A stretch of DNA of 64,000 bases from Delphinus delphis (lineage: Eukaryota > Chordata > Mammalia > Artiodactyla > Delphinidae), in contig NC_082691.1 of assembly GCF_949987515.2 (NCBI RefSeq), positions 57,650,740 through 57,714,739 of the forward strand, read 5' to 3'. The number at the start of each line of letters is the position of its first letter. Positions within the stretch are counted from its first letter, which is position 1. This document shows positions 1 through 12,029 of this stretch, one piece after another. The notes under the pieces were generated by a model. That model had not been told where the DNA came from. It was given only the letters and a program-made list of their open reading frames with translations, and did no database searches. The translations under genes and the position numbers were made by a program.

Positions 1-109
1 CTGATGATCTGTGTTAATAAGAAACAATGTTTATGGCTATGATAACAGATATAAGCTCTAATGTCTATAGCAAAAGTCAAAAACATGGTCACAAGAGTGA
101 TCCGAGAAA

Positions 110-268
110 GATAAAGATACTAGAGATCCAGTCCAGCACCATCTTTCTCCAACTAAAGATGAAAACTGAAGCCCAGAGAGGGTAAGTCACTCACTGAAAG
201 TCACACAGCTTCCAGTGGCATAGTTGGAACTAAGAATCTGCTCCTGTAGTTCCAGTTCTTCGTTGCCA
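110..268 (-). repeat. MIR SINE fragment
   Basis: The stretch carries the reverse-strand MIR core: a gatgaaaactgaagcccagagagg segment in degraded form, then gtcacacagct and a diverged tail. MIR is an ancient mammalian tRNA-derived SINE. The copy is old and partial, with no visible target duplication. Confidence 0.5.
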
Positions 269-494
269 ATGTCATCATTGGGGGTTCTAATTCCACAAAG
301 CATTGTATATTTACTTCCTAAACAAGGACAGTAATGGTGGTTTCAAGAGTTGCACAATTAATCTCAACGATAAACAAAACAGTATCCATGTATTTTTTTT
401 TTTCATCCTACAAGATGCTTGGAAAAATCTTCAATCATGATCTTTGCAAAAAGAAAGAATTTTCCACAACTTTTACATTTGGCTATTTAATTTT

Positions 495-814
495 TTTAAT
501 TTTTATTTTTTTGCCTGTGTTGGGGGTCTTCATTACTGCACGCGGACTTCCTCTAGTCGCAGCGAGCTGGGGCTACTCCTCGTTGCGGTGCGAGGGCTTC
601 ACATTGCGGTGGCTTCTCTTGTTGCGGAGCACTGGCTCTAGGTGCATGGGCTCAGTAGTTGTGGCTCGCGGGCTCTAGAGTGCAGGCTCAGTAGTTGTGG
701 CGCACGAGCTTAGCTGCTCTGCAGCCTGTGGGATCTTCCCGGCCCAGGGCTCGAACCCATGTACCCTGCATTGGCAGGCGGATTCTTAACCACTGCAGCA
801 CCAAGGAAGTCCCC
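495..814 (-). mobile_element. CHR-1-like tRNA-derived SINE, long form
   Basis: A 320-bp SINE lies on the minus strand. Its T-rich tail is on the left, the tRNA-derived head is on the right (ending caccaaggaagtcccc), and a B-box-like ggctcgaaccca is near 750. It is flanked by a perfect 15-bp target duplication, tggctatttaatttt, at 480-494 and 815-829, as expected for L1-mediated insertion. The body (gttgtggctcgcgggctc, gttgcggagcactggctc) matches the cetartiodactyl CHR-1 type as I recall it. Scattered substitutions suggest it is older than the CHR-2 copies in this window. Confidence 0.88.
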
Positions 815-829
815 TGGCTATTTAATTTT

Positions 830-1162
830 ATTTCCTGGTGCTTTCTATAGCTGACTAAAGAGTTAGCCCAGTCGGGGGGTATTGGTGAAAAGAAAGTTAC
901 CACGTCCTTTTGCTTTGGTGTCAGTGAAGGATATATTTTCATGTCCTTTTTCATTAACTTTTACAAAATCACTGCCAATGCAAGACTTAAGATGGTCCGT
1001 CTTCAGTAAGCTGGCTACATCATTCCCACGATACCAAACCAAGAGATAACGTTTACTGGTGAGAAAGGCGATTATCCCTCTCATTTCCTACCCACCTCCT
1101 CTTTTTCCTACCCTGGCTACCTCCCAGGTTACTGAGAAAATGCTCAAGATAACCCTCTACAG
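830..1162. other. no recognised feature
   Basis: I see no repeat, gene or RNA here. The short open frames on the minus strand have no recognisable domain. Confidence 0.5.
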
Positions 1163-1360
1163 CTGTGCTGTCCAATAGAACTTTTTGCAGTGATGGAAAT
1201 GTCCTATATAGATACTGTCCAGTATGGTAGCCGTTAGCCACATGTGGATGTAAAAATTGAAATGTGGTTATTGAGACTCAGGAACTAAATTTTAAATTTC
1301 ATTTTATTTTAATTATTTACATAGTCACATGTGGCTAGTGGCTATAATATTGGACAGTAT
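1163..1360. mobile_element. hAT-like short DNA transposon (MER-type)
   Basis: The left end reads gctgtgctgtccaatagaac and the right end reads gtggctagtggctataatattggacag, so the termini are complementary around a tgtccaat / attggaca core. The interior (gatggaaatgt, cacatgtgga, an A+T-rich centre) matches the copy at 63367-63569. These are non-autonomous elements of the hAT/Charlie kind; I am not sure of the family name. Confidence 0.65.
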
Positions 1361-2624
1361 AGATATAGAACATGTCCATCATCATAGGAAATTTTATGAG
1401 ACAACATTGATCTAAAGGGTTTATCCCTGAGCAAGAGCCTTGGGAATCTGTCCCCTGTCTTACCCCGAGCTGGGCTTCATCTTTTGGGCTGAGCTGCAAG
1501 AGGGGTCTCCAAGAGGGCCTGGTGAAGACTCCTGGGGCATCAGGAGGAAAGGAGTTGGGGCAGGGTGGACTCACCTCATTGGTTCATACACAGTAAAACC
1601 CTAGAATGTGTAACAGAGAAGGGACCTTAGTCCCTGCCCCTCTTTACAGATGAGAAGACTGCGGAGCAATGAATTAATGACTTGGCAAAAGTCAACACAA
1701 CCAGTGAGTAATGGAGTCATTCTCCTAATTCCCAAGCCAGTCCTCCTCCCTGGGTAGGTGACAGACCTGTTCTGAAAGCCAGAGAAAGTCATTCTTTCTT
1801 TCATTCTTTCAACAGACATGTATTTTGTGTTTCCTCTGTGCAAGGATTCTTGTGTGTAGGACAAACACACAAAGGAGAGTTGGTGCCTCTCAGTGGAGGA
1901 GGAGGGGTGTCCATCAACTCATCTCAAAGGGCTGTACAGAGGACCAGATAGGTGACAGACAATCCCAGTTTGCCCAGGACTGATCCAGTGTTAGCACTGA
2001 ATGTTCCACGTTCCACATGCCAAGAAGCACCTCAGCCCAGGGCAAATCAGGATAGCTGCTCACTCTAAGACTGGTAATAACATCATTGATCTTCCTGAAT
2101 CCAGATGAAGCAGAGAATCAAGGCAAGTACTAGCCTTGAGTGGGTGGCTCATGCCCTTCCTTTATAGATCTGGAGAAAAAGAAGTTTCCTGGGGTAATAT
2201 CCTGGTATTTTCCCCTTCATCTGCGTTCAATTGTTCTTCTCAACCAGCAACCTGCAAGCAGCCCTGCTTTTAAATGGACCATGCCTTCTTACACAACATT
2301 ACGTCTTAAAACATACCTTTAAAAGACCATAACATGATTTTAAAACAGAGATACGGACTGATTAATCCACAATGTAGAACTGTATTCTGGAGGCTGAGAC
2401 CAGCTATTACAAGGTGAAAGCATTTACACAGTCGTCAGTCATCTGTAACAAAACCAGCTTTAGTGGAGGTCTGGGGATTTCTAATGGCCTCTTTAAGAAT
2501 GTCCTGGTTCCACTTGAGTCAGTCCTAGACAGAAGCATTATTCAGGTGCCCAATGAACACCTGGCTATGGCATCAATTATCCAAAGCCCCAGGATGAAGG
2601 AGACAGCAGAACATACCAGAAAGA
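1361..2624. other. mostly unrecognised DNA with weak repeat traces
   Basis: A weak reverse-strand MIR-like segment (cagatgagaagactg) lies near 1600-1760. A cattctttcaacagacatgtatttt start near 1785-1960 resembles the ancient repeat better preserved at 31.4 kb. The remainder shows nothing I recognise. Confidence 0.4.
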
Positions 2625-2815
2625 GTCCAGGGTTAGGAGACAAGAATCTGGGTTCTAGTTTTAATTTTGCCGTTAACTAGCCTGTGTGACCTTGGGAAAG
2701 TCACTGGAAGTCTCTGAGCCTCAGTTGCCTAATCTGCAAAAGAGAGATTCCAATGCCTGCCCGACGGCAACAAATGTGAAAGGGCTTTGAAAAGTACAAA
2801 ATATTACACAATGAC
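2625..2815 (+). repeat. MIR SINE
   Basis: This is a good MIR core on the plus strand: gttaactagcctgtgtgaccttgggaaag, then tctctgagcctcagttgcct and a degraded 3' part ending near gaaaagtacaaa. It is an ancient mammalian SINE. Confidence 0.8.
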
Positions 2816-3379
2816 AAGATATATAGTGCAGGGCCTCTGATAAGTGAAGCTGACCTCTGGAAAATGTAACCGTAAGTGGAGATCAGGCACATTTACTAGG
2901 CTCTGCGATGAACCTTCGCTTAAATCACCTGCCTCCCTGAAGGACAGGAAAGGAGACACATGAAGGCAGGAAAGCTACAGCACAAACAAGCACTAGTCCA
3001 GAGAGAATATGGCAAAGGTCTAGGGAAGTCAGAAAAGCCACATTGTCTCATTCTGGCGTGTTCTTCTGTGACAAAGACATAACCGCAAAGTGAGTCATTT
3101 AAAACAAACCACCAGAACAATGGCCAGATCCCAAAAAGGCAGAAATATGCATAAGACACAAACTCTATTCATGTGTCTTTATGTATTGAGTCTCTAGCCT
3201 TGGAATGTACATCAGTATATTTTTTCTTGCCATTTCTGTTTGCGTAAAGGGCATCACAACAATTAGATCATCCTCATCTGAAGCCCAAATCGAACTCCTT
3301 TTCTTAAAATATTTTTTACTGATAGTCCCTAAGTATCAGTAGTTGGCTTCTGCCACAATAATACTACATAATAAACAAA
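2816..3379. other. no recognised feature
   Basis: I see no repeat or gene in this A+T-rich stretch. Confidence 0.45.
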
Positions 3380-3700
3380 CACCAAGCCTCAGTGTCACAC
3401 ACCAATAAATATTTTTGCTCATGAGCCAAAGGGAAGTCTTGCTGATTTTGGTGGGGCTCATTTATGCACCTGTGGTCAGCCATGGGATGGGCAGACAGAT
3501 GTGCTGACCTTGGCTGGGCCCTCATATATGTTTAGGGGTTGGCTGACAAATACAGAATAGAACCATCTGGGATCTCCTCACATGAGCTGACCAATAAAAT
3601 ACAGGACACCAAGTTCAACTAGAATTTCAGATAAACAAAAAATATTTTTTTTAGTATAAGTATGTCCCAAATATCTGCTAAATCTGGTAACCCTACCCAC
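3380..3700. repeat. old interspersed repeats, families not named
   Basis: Two old segments adjoin. The first, 3380-3560, has the ttttgctcatgagcc...ggttggctgac look of a recurrent mammalian repeat. The second, 3570-3700, contains ataaaatacaggacaccaag and tagtataagtatgtccc and ends ctgctaaatctggtaacccta, a sequence I recall from a dispersed mammalian DNA element. Neither family can be assigned with confidence. Confidence 0.4.
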
Positions 3701-4044
3701 GTGTCTCTTTTATCCCAATAGCAGGTGACCCTGGCGTGTTTCCGCAGCGAGTTGGGGAAAGAACAGCAGAAGCACACACAGCTGCTTGGGCTCTGGGCTC
3801 AGAACTGAAGCTTCATTGTGTTCCATTGACCAAAGCAAGTCACAAGCCCAGCGCAGATTCAAGGACCGTAAAGTCATACTGAGAAAGACATAGATACAGA
3901 AAAGTTGAAAGTTGGGACCATTTTGACAAACCATCTACCATGGTCCCCAACAGCAAAATCACTAGCCAAATACGTGGGTACAATGCCCTACAAGAAAATG
4001 TACTCACACGGCACTTATCCCTTCTATTCAAATACAGAAGAGGA

Positions 4045-4180
4045 AGTGTTCAAGGCTGGCAACTACAGGGGAGAAGACCTGGGTTCTAGGCTGGCTTTGT
4101 AAATCATCTCCTTTGTTTCCTCGGGCAGAACACTTCTTCTCTGGGGCTCAGTTTCTTCATCTATAAAATGGTAAGCTTGC
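4045..4180 (+). repeat. MIR SINE
   Basis: Plus-strand MIR remnant: gacctgggttctagg, a degraded middle, then ggctcagtttcttcatctataaaatggt. Confidence 0.7.
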
Positions 4181-5984
4181 ACTCATAGGACCTTGCAGTT
4201 CTAAGATTCGATATTCTTGAATATTTTAACTCAAGCAACTTGCCTTCTTCCATCATTTCCCGCCAGCAAACTCTTGCAGCCTCATTGACTTTATGACTGT
4301 ATTAGCAATGCTATAACTTAAAACCACCCACCATGGTCCTCACGGACTGCTCCCGCATTCAAAGCAAATTTAATCACCAATACATATCCAATAAAAAAAA
4401 TGGAAATCTCTAGGCCAAGGGGACATCAGCTCCTGGCAAGGAACAAGCCTCTTGAATAAATAAATTTGCTTTACCTAATAATTCCCCCTCTTGATCTGAA
4501 GAGAGACAGTAACACTTTTTTCTGTCATTGAATTAATTTGCTAGAAGTGGCTGTAATTTCTATATAAATCCTGAGATTGTTTCTAATTTACATGTTATAT
4601 ATGAATGTTAGTGCATGTGGTGCCTGCCTAATGTTCTCCAGGGATCCTCTTGGAAACTGTATGAATCATGTAAACAAAATTAGACTGAAATAAAAAGAAT
4701 GTATGATATTTTCTTCACTAGTACTAATTTTTTCCTAAGTTTGGTTTTCTCCACAATGGTCTTCCTGCTGACTTTAATTATATTTATGGCGCAATTATCT
4801 TGTGCTGGGCACATCCTCACATGCCGGCCGCTCATTTGGCATCTGTCTGTTTTGGGGGATGCCCTGCAGACAGAGGGGTGGTATGGCTTGTTTGCTATTT
4901 GTCCTTTTGGGGGCTGCTGAGGAGGGAGGGGCTAAAAGGTGTTAGAGTGGCATTTACGTGGCTTTTCTCCCTTCCCCGTCCCACCTCCTCTCTATGTTAC
5001 GAGGATGAATTCGGGTCATGGGCAAAACTGAAACCAGGTCCGGGGAACTTCCTCTTTCTGTGGCTTCCCTAGAGTGCTATTTGAAGACCATTACTGCTGT
5101 TAATTAATGATCTGCCAGATGTCTGCACTAATTTTATAGCATTTATGTATGCACATGCATTGTACTTTAGTCTGTTTTTCAGACTAAACCAAACACAATG
5201 AACATGAAATATGAATTCAAGTCTCCGATTTCTGTTTCCAGCAAGAGGCCTGCTTAGCTGAGATGGTTCTGCCTTGTGCAATCACGAGGAGGCTGCGCTA
5301 ACCTCACGGGTTGGCGGGGATACGGCCTCCGAAGCTCTGCTTTGCTGGGAGGTCCCTTCAGGAGCAGTGCCAAGAAGGGGGCTGTGCTCCTAGTCACGGC
5401 TATCAGCTCAGTAGTCTGGTTGGCAAGGACACACCTCTGCAGAAAATTAAACCATTCCAGGTCTCCCGATTCTTTGTCAGAAGGAGGTGCCAACATCTCC
5501 TCGGGACTCCTTCCTTGTCATAATCTCATTCCTCTAAATAGTAAATACTGTGTTTGTGATTGTTTTGGACTAACTACTGGGGCTGCCCCTTGTCACAGTT
5601 TATCCTAGAGACTGTCCTTCTCAGGAATATGAGAAGTTTGCATTGGCTGATCTACAAGGTACCTCTAACCCCGGGATTCAGAATTCAGGAGTGTTCTGTC
5701 ATGAGTAGCTTGGTTTCTATCATTTCTCTAGGACTCTATCATTTCTCTAGGCTAACCCACATCAGACCGGGTCATTCCCATCCAAGCATTTGACTATTCT
5801 CTTCCTGAAAAATCAAGGAAAATTATAGCCTGCCTACAATCAAGTAGGGTACAGCAGAGTGGCTTGATTTTTGCAGAACCATTCAACAACAACAACACCC
5901 AAAAACATTTTATTGTACACGATGAGGTATAGAAGAAGACACAGCAGAAATGCGACACGGTCCTTAGGAAGAAGGGAGGGGCCA
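4181..5984. other. 1.8 kb without recognised repeats
   Basis: No interspersed repeat, gene or RNA is apparent. The section around 5095-5180 is rich in TAAT-type words (taattaatgatc, cactaatttta), as seen in some developmental enhancers, but nothing in the sequence alone proves function. Confidence 0.45.
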
Positions 5985-6160
5985 CAAATGTTTATTAAGC
6001 ACATACTATGAGCCAGGCCTTGTGCTCTGTCTTATTTCATCTTCACAACAACACTGCATATATTATCATTTTGTAGATGATGAATCTGAGACTCAAAGAA
6101 GTTAAGTTATCTCTAGGGGAGAAGCAACACAACTGAAAAGAGCATATGACTCTTAAGTGC
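5985..6160 (-). repeat. MIR SINE
   Basis: Reverse-strand MIR: gtttattaagcacatactatgagccaggc, then tcttcacaacaacactgc, and gatgatgaatctgagactcaaagaagttaag. It covers much of the element, with diverged ends. Confidence 0.7.
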
Positions 6161-6926
6161 CAGGCCAGGCCATCCCTGCCAGAAATGGAGCAGAGGCTGA
6201 GAAGAGAGAAAGATGAGCAAAAGCTGGGATAGGTGGTTTGGGGAAACACACAGAAGACTTTGGTAAGCACTGGATAGCTGTAGGTACAGAGAACATTCCA
6301 GAAGAGAATCTAAGTGATGAATGAACAGAACACATTCTCAGGGAGCGGTGAGAGCGCTGGCCTGTTTAAGGTCCAGGTTGGAGTGGGAAGAAGCCAGTGG
6401 GCTCCAGACTCCACAGTCTAGACATTGGAAGTTGGCTCCATCTGGGCACATTCTGAGCGGTTCCAAGGGGTCAAAGAAGGAAGCATGGTGACCCAATGGT
6501 CATATAGTCACGAGGGTCCTTCCACCTCTTGGGTGGTGCCCTTAATGTAGCCAGAGGTCCCTTCTAAGCTTCCTAAGGCAATTAAATTCAGCATATAAAT
6601 GTATATGTAAACACTACTACTTCTAAAAGCAGTTAGTAAAGTGAGTGCCCACAATGTGAGTATAAAAGTTGGACACCTTAGTATTCTGGATGCATGAGAG
6701 GAAATGTATTTGATGATGGCATGAAACATAATCTAACATATCATTACCTTTTGGAAGTTTTCCCTATTTCGAGGTTTCTTTAGGACATTGCAATGAATTC
6801 TGATATTCTAATATCCTGCACTTACTGTCCTGTTTATTCAACTCTTTTTATGAACATGAAGATTTTTGTAAAGGTGAGAAAGACACAAAGTAAATTTGGG
6901 GAGATTATAAGGCAGAAATGCTTCTT
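6161..6926. other. no recognised feature
   Basis: I see no repeat or gene here. Confidence 0.45.
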
Positions 6927-6940
6927 AAAAAGTTTTCTTT

Positions 6941-7081
6941 GGGGCTTCCCTGGTGGCGCAGTGGTTGAGAGTCTGCCTGCCGATGCAGGGAACACGGGTT
7001 CGTGCCCCGGTCCAGGAAGATCCCACATGCCGCGGAGCGGCTGGGCCCGTGAGCCGTGGCCGCTGGGCCTGCAAAAAAAAA
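6941..7081 (+). mobile_element. CHR-2 SINE, 3'-truncated copy
   Basis: The copy opens ggggcttccctggtggcgcag and runs through the tRNA-derived head (B box ggttcgtgccccgg) to gtggccgctgggcctgc. It then passes straight into a run of A. The usual 3' half, seen in full at 31965-32157, is absent. A 14-bp target duplication (aaaaagttttcttt at 6927-6940 and 7082-7095) shows it inserted in this short form; it was not cut down later. Confidence 0.9.
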
Positions 7082-7095
7082 AAAAAGTTTTCTTT

Positions 7096-8053
7096 GTCAA
7101 TACTGAATCAATTCAAGAAGCATTCAATCGACAAGGGCAAAGTTAGGTCACATATCCTGACTTCCTCATACCCACAGCTTAATAATCTAAAAATAAAAAT
7201 CAATTCCTGTCTGAGCGTTGTGAAGGGCTCATAATTGCTTTGGAGTGAAGCTCAAAACGACTGTGCCTTCTCCCGCCTCCCATTTCAATATCATTTTTCA
7301 AGTCCAAGGCACTGTCAGTATTAGATTGCGTGGTGACCAAGTAGGAAAACCTCTGTTTAAGATGAGATAATCCCATCATTACACTCTTTAGGAAAACAAT
7401 GAGGCCCCCGTTTTAATGCTGCCTATAAAGGTGGCAGAGAAGTAATATGAACCAATTGTTGGTTAGAAATCTTTTCCCTTAAAAAAAAAATTGGTTCATA
7501 ATCATTTTCCTTCCTACTATCATGGTAGTATTTTGAATCAAGAACTTGCTTTGGTTTCTATAGAAAACTGGTTGCCCCCTTTCCAGCTACTGAATTTTCT
7601 TTCTCTTTAATCCCAAGATCCAGATGTGTTTGGAACTCCGTTACAGCATACACTCTAGCTGTGAGCCTGGCTGGGGTGAATTTCTGGTTTGTTTGCTTTA
7701 TTAGATTTTGTGCCATTAAATAAAACCTTGGGCTTCTAGAACGCTGATGAATTTCGCATCACAGTACACATCCATCTGTGTATGTGGATATTGGTCATAG
7801 GGACAGCTTTCTGTTTTTATTAGCACCTCCTTTTATTGTTTTGTTTAAATTTATTTTATTGTGTTAAGAACATTTAGTATGAGATTTACACTCAACACTT
7901 TTTTCTAATATATACTGCAATTTAATTTCAATCTCAAAAAGAAGTTAGCATGTAGGAAATTTAAATGAAACTGTACAGTAAAAATAGCAGAGAACCAACT
8001 AATCTAAAAAGTAATTACACCTAAAGCATGAGGATTCAACATTCATTAGTGTT
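7096..8053. other. no recognised feature
   Basis: A+T-rich DNA with no repeat or gene that I recognise. Confidence 0.45.
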
Positions 8054-8061
8054 TCATCTTC

Positions 8062-8253
8062 TTTTTTTTTTTTTTTGCGGTACGCGGGTCTCTCACTGTT
8101 GTGGCCTCTCCCGTTGCGGAGTGCAGGCTCAGGGGCCATGGCTCACGGACCCAGCCGCTCCGCGGCATGTGGGATGTTCCCGGACCGGGGCACGAATCTG
8201 GGTCCCCTTCATCGGCAGGCGGACTCTCAACCACCGCGCCACCAGGGAAGCAC
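8062..8253 (-). mobile_element. CHR-2 SINE with small internal deletion
   Basis: Minus-strand copy: a poly(T) tail at 8062-8076, gcggtacgcgggtctctcac, and the head ending gccaccagggaagca. Between gttgcggag and caggctcag it lacks about 16 bases present in other copies, between two short caggctc repeats. A short target duplication, tcatcttc, is seen at 8054-8061 and 8254-8261. Confidence 0.88.
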
Positions 8254-8261
8254 TCATCTTC

Positions 8262-10542
8262 ATTTTTGATTGACACTTGATCTTTGCAAATTTTGAAACA
8301 AACTTTAAGATCATGGTAACTATTCTGAAGAGATTTCAGCACCAGCACTAAGATTTGCACATTCAGTTGGTATCAGCACCTTCTTACAGAAGTATTTAGC
8401 CTTCCAACCAGCCACAGTTTTTAAAAACCAGTTCCTGGAGTTTTCATAAAATTTTAAATTGTCTATCAAAAGTCTCTTAACCGTAGAGATCAGCCATAAG
8501 ATGGAAATGGAAGAGTCCATTAAAATCTCATTATAGGAAGAGAAATTCCCTGCCACTTTTTCTTAATTCTACCCCACAGGAATGCAACTGCCCTTCCTCC
8601 CTCAGCTATATCTATATGGCTCCCTATTAGAAGACAAGGGCTGGCGTGGGAGGGGTCAGTGGAGACATGGTACACCGTCCTCAGCCTTATCCTCGGTGAG
8701 GATACATACATGCATCCCATCCTTGCCACCCAGCCCTGCTTCATCCACTCTCCACCACCACAGCCTTGGAGGAGCAGAACATGTCTCCTGAGTCTCCCAA
8801 ACCTTATTTTTAATCAAAATTTAGACATTTCCACAACCTGATTTCTTTTAGACCAAACCAACATTCTTTTAAGCCTGTTCTGTTCTGTGAGGCCAGCTAA
8901 TTAGCCTGCCTGTACCAGAAGTACTCACTTTTTATTACCTTTAATAAAACAAAGCCAGGTTTGAGGAAGTGTTGGATGTCAGCTGTCTCCAAAACCTCAG
9001 GAAGGAAACCCCACCTTCCAAGCCCCCTCCTCCTCCCCAGTAAGATTTGTGGTCTGGTTAGAAGGACCATTTAGATGATGAAAGGAACCAGTGGACAGCC
9101 CCTGATGTATAACCAGTGTGATTTTTTTTTAATATCCACCAAATTAATATTTTTATGTCTGTTCCCCCATCAGGTTGCTTCGGTTTGAATTTCAACGAGG
9201 GGAGCCTGCCAAGACCGTGTAGTAAAATATGAACTGGACCATAAATCCCAGCAGGGGTGGGAGAATGTAAGACAGATTGCTAACACCTTAAAAAAAAACA
9301 ACAACATTTAAACCAAAAAAAGGCAGGAATTTGCTTTAAAGTGTCCCCGGCCCAGCAGGGAGCAGGAGAGACACAAGCCGTCAGAACGTGAAAACTGGTT
9401 TGCCTTCCCTGTATCACTTCTCCGCGGACTCCAACTCAAAGAAAGCCATTCTGGCAGGTAAATCGGGCCCCATGGGCTTTCCGTCCAGTGCCAGTGATGT
9501 TTCGCTGGGATGTGTGTTAGAGATAAAACAGAAATACTCGCAAATGTGCACCTTCCAGAAAGTCGAGTCTTTCTGCATCCCTCCCTCTGGAATGACCGTT
9601 CACACAGCTCATCAAAGTCTCCTTTCATGAGTGCCACGCCGGGGGAAATCAACACAGCTGGTAAGACGGAGTTTGAAGCTGTAAGAAGAAAGCCATGTGT
9701 TTCCTTCCTAAGACTAAAATCATTTCCCTACGAGGAATAAAGAGCGTCTACAAACTTTCTGGATGGATATGTCTTGGAGGGGGACAAGTTGATTACTCTC
9801 ACACCCTCACTGTGTACCAGAGGGAGAAACAGAAGCCCTGATTTGCTTGGTTTTGTAACAGATTGACTACGCTGGAGCATATATGGAAAAGTAAACGCCC
9901 TTATAACCTGGCTTATTATTACACCGATTTGGATAAACCACAGGTCAAATCATGTCGGCTGAAACATAACTGCTACCCACAGGAGAAGCCTGATATAGCT
10001 CAGTAGATAGCCCATAAAACAGACGCTAGTCCTGTCTGTCAACACCGGCATTGTAAAGGCGTCTCACTAATCTTCCTCGTGGGTAGCACGAAATCCTGGA
10101 CGGGTGTTGTCTTTTCATTCTGTCACTTGCCTACCCCTGGGTCTTAGGACACACGATTTGATCACGGGAGCCAGATGACCTGCTCTCAGCAGCTGTAAGG
10201 TGTGACGTCCCCGGGGTCACAACTTCACCAGGACCTGAGTTTCACGGAAACCCACTTACAGACCAAATTGCCCTTTCTCGTCACACTTTGCCAAAAAACC
10301 CCTTCAGACCTTTGTTTTACCCACTCTGGGTTCAGAGGCAAAGTCATGGCTGAGACTTTCAGAAATCTTTTGAACAGGCAAAGGTGCAGCCCCGGAGAGG
10401 GACCAAACGGATGTGTGAAGAGACTCACGCTAAATGCAGATGCACGGAGAAATCCAGAATCTGGTTTGATTTTTTGGTTCAAGGATATAAAGATTTTGAA
10501 TTTGTCAGTATGGACATTTCATTGCAACCATAGAAGGAGAAT
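8262..10542. other. 2.3 kb without recognised repeats
   Basis: No repeat, gene or RNA is recognisable. Short open frames occur on both strands, but none has a domain I recognise. Confidence 0.45.
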
Positions 10543-10672
10543 TGTATATATAAATATGTATATATGTGCTATATATATATGCTATATGTATATGCTATAT
10601 ATGTATGCTATATATATATATATGCTATATGTATATGCTATATATATGCTATATATATATGCTATATATATG

Positions 10673-10708
<36 letters not shown>
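10543..10708. repeat. TA-rich tandem repeat
   Basis: About 165 bp of tatata interrupted at intervals by tatatgc and tatgta words, ending in an uninterrupted TA run at about 10670-10708. It is self-complementary and could form hairpins or cruciforms. An apparent protein rich in Tyr, Ile and Met read through it is only the repeat translated. Confidence 0.92.
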
Positions 10709-10711
<3 letters not shown>

Positions 10712-11224
10712 TGATGTTGAGTTTTTAGTTAAATAGCCTAAAACTTTAGCAAACTCACACAAGTCCCCACAAGTGGGACACGTCTCACACAAACCTAAAG
10801 TACGTGAAAAAGTTTTTTCTAGAAAGGACATTAGTAGGACAATTGCTGAAATTTGGAAAAGGTCTGTTAAGCCAGATATTAATACTGTAGCAATGTTGAT
10901 ATCCTGGATTTAATACCTGCACTGTGGTTAAGTAAATGAATTTAGGAAATACACACCGAGGCATTCAGGAATAAAAGGCAGCATGTCTACAACTTCCACA
11001 CAATTCAGAAAAGAATTAACACAGAGAGAGACACAGACACACACACACAATGAGAAAGGAAACGAGGTAACTTACTAACATTTGAAGAATCTGAATTTAC
11101 AGGAATTCTTGTTACTATCTTTGCAACTTTAATGTAGATCTGAAGTTATTTCAAAAGTAAAAGTTTTTTTTTGAACAAAAGGCTTCCTATTTAGGCCGCC
11201 CAGAGTTACTGTCACTTAGCCTTT
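10709..11224. other. no recognised feature
   Basis: I see only a short (AC)n run near 11033-11048. No repeat family or gene is recognised. Confidence 0.45.
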
Positions 11225-11545
11225 TTAAATTTTTAAATTACTTATTTTTAACTGAGGTATAATTGGTATAACATTATATTAGTTTCAGGTGTGCAACATA
11301 ATGATTTGATATTTGTGTACATTGCCAAATGATCACCACAATAAGTCTAGTTACTATCCGTCACCACACATAGTTACAAACTTTTTTGTGATGAAAACTT
11401 TTAAGATCTACTCTTAGTAACTTTCAAGTATGCAATATGGTATTATTAACTATAGTCACCACACTGTACATTACATCCCTGGGACTTTTATAACTGAAGT
11501 TTATATCTTTTGACCACTTTCACCCATTTAGCCCACTCCTCACCT
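11225..11545 (-). mobile_element. old L1 3' end
   Basis: Reverse-strand L1 3' untranslated sequence of the old mammalian L1M type: aactgaggtataattggtataac, agtttcaggtgtgcaacataatg, gatcaccacaataagtctagttac and ttaactatagtcaccacactg. A CHR-2 SINE later inserted at its upstream edge. Confidence 0.8.
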
Positions 11546-11557
11546 CCCCACTCTCTT

Positions 11558-11737
11558 TTTTTTTTTTTTGGCGCTACGTGGGCCTCTCACTGTTGTGGCC
11601 TCTCCCGATGCGGAGCACAGGCTCCGGACGCGCAGGCTCAGCGGCCAGGGCATGTGGGATCTTCCCGGACTGGGGCACGAACCCGTGTCCCCTGCATCAG
11701 CAGGCGGACTCTCAACCACTGTGCCACCAGGGAAGCC
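11558..11737 (-). mobile_element. CHR-2 SINE with internal deletion
   Basis: Minus-strand copy with poly(T) on the left and a head ending gccaccagggaag. It jumps from cagcggccagggcatgtggg, so about 28 bases that other copies carry (the atggctcacgggccc to ccgcgg part) are missing. Target duplication ccccactctctt at 11546-11557 and 11738-11749. Confidence 0.9.
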
Positions 11738-12029
11738 CCCCACTCTCTTATTTAAAATAAAAGCCTGTAAACATAGTTTGGGAGGTTTAAAATAAACAAG
11801 ATTACCACTCAGTCAAATAAAGTTTAAAGGGAAAAAAATAAAATAAAAGCCCAATAGAGTATACTTGTAAGTTTCTTTATTTGTTTCCCCATATCAATCT
11901 AAAAATGATTTGATGTAGATTCTCACTATTTTGGATATCATTTAGAGCACTTAATCTTGAAAAACAGAGGATAGGGAGCTGGAGACAAGACTGGTAAAGC
12001 TATCAGTTAAGAGAATGTCCAGCGAAGGG

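Noticed and set aside
10202..10714. A 170-codon open frame on the plus strand
   Set aside because: Its second half is a run of Tyr, Ile, Met and Leu made by the TA-rich tandem repeat, and its first half has no recognisable domain.
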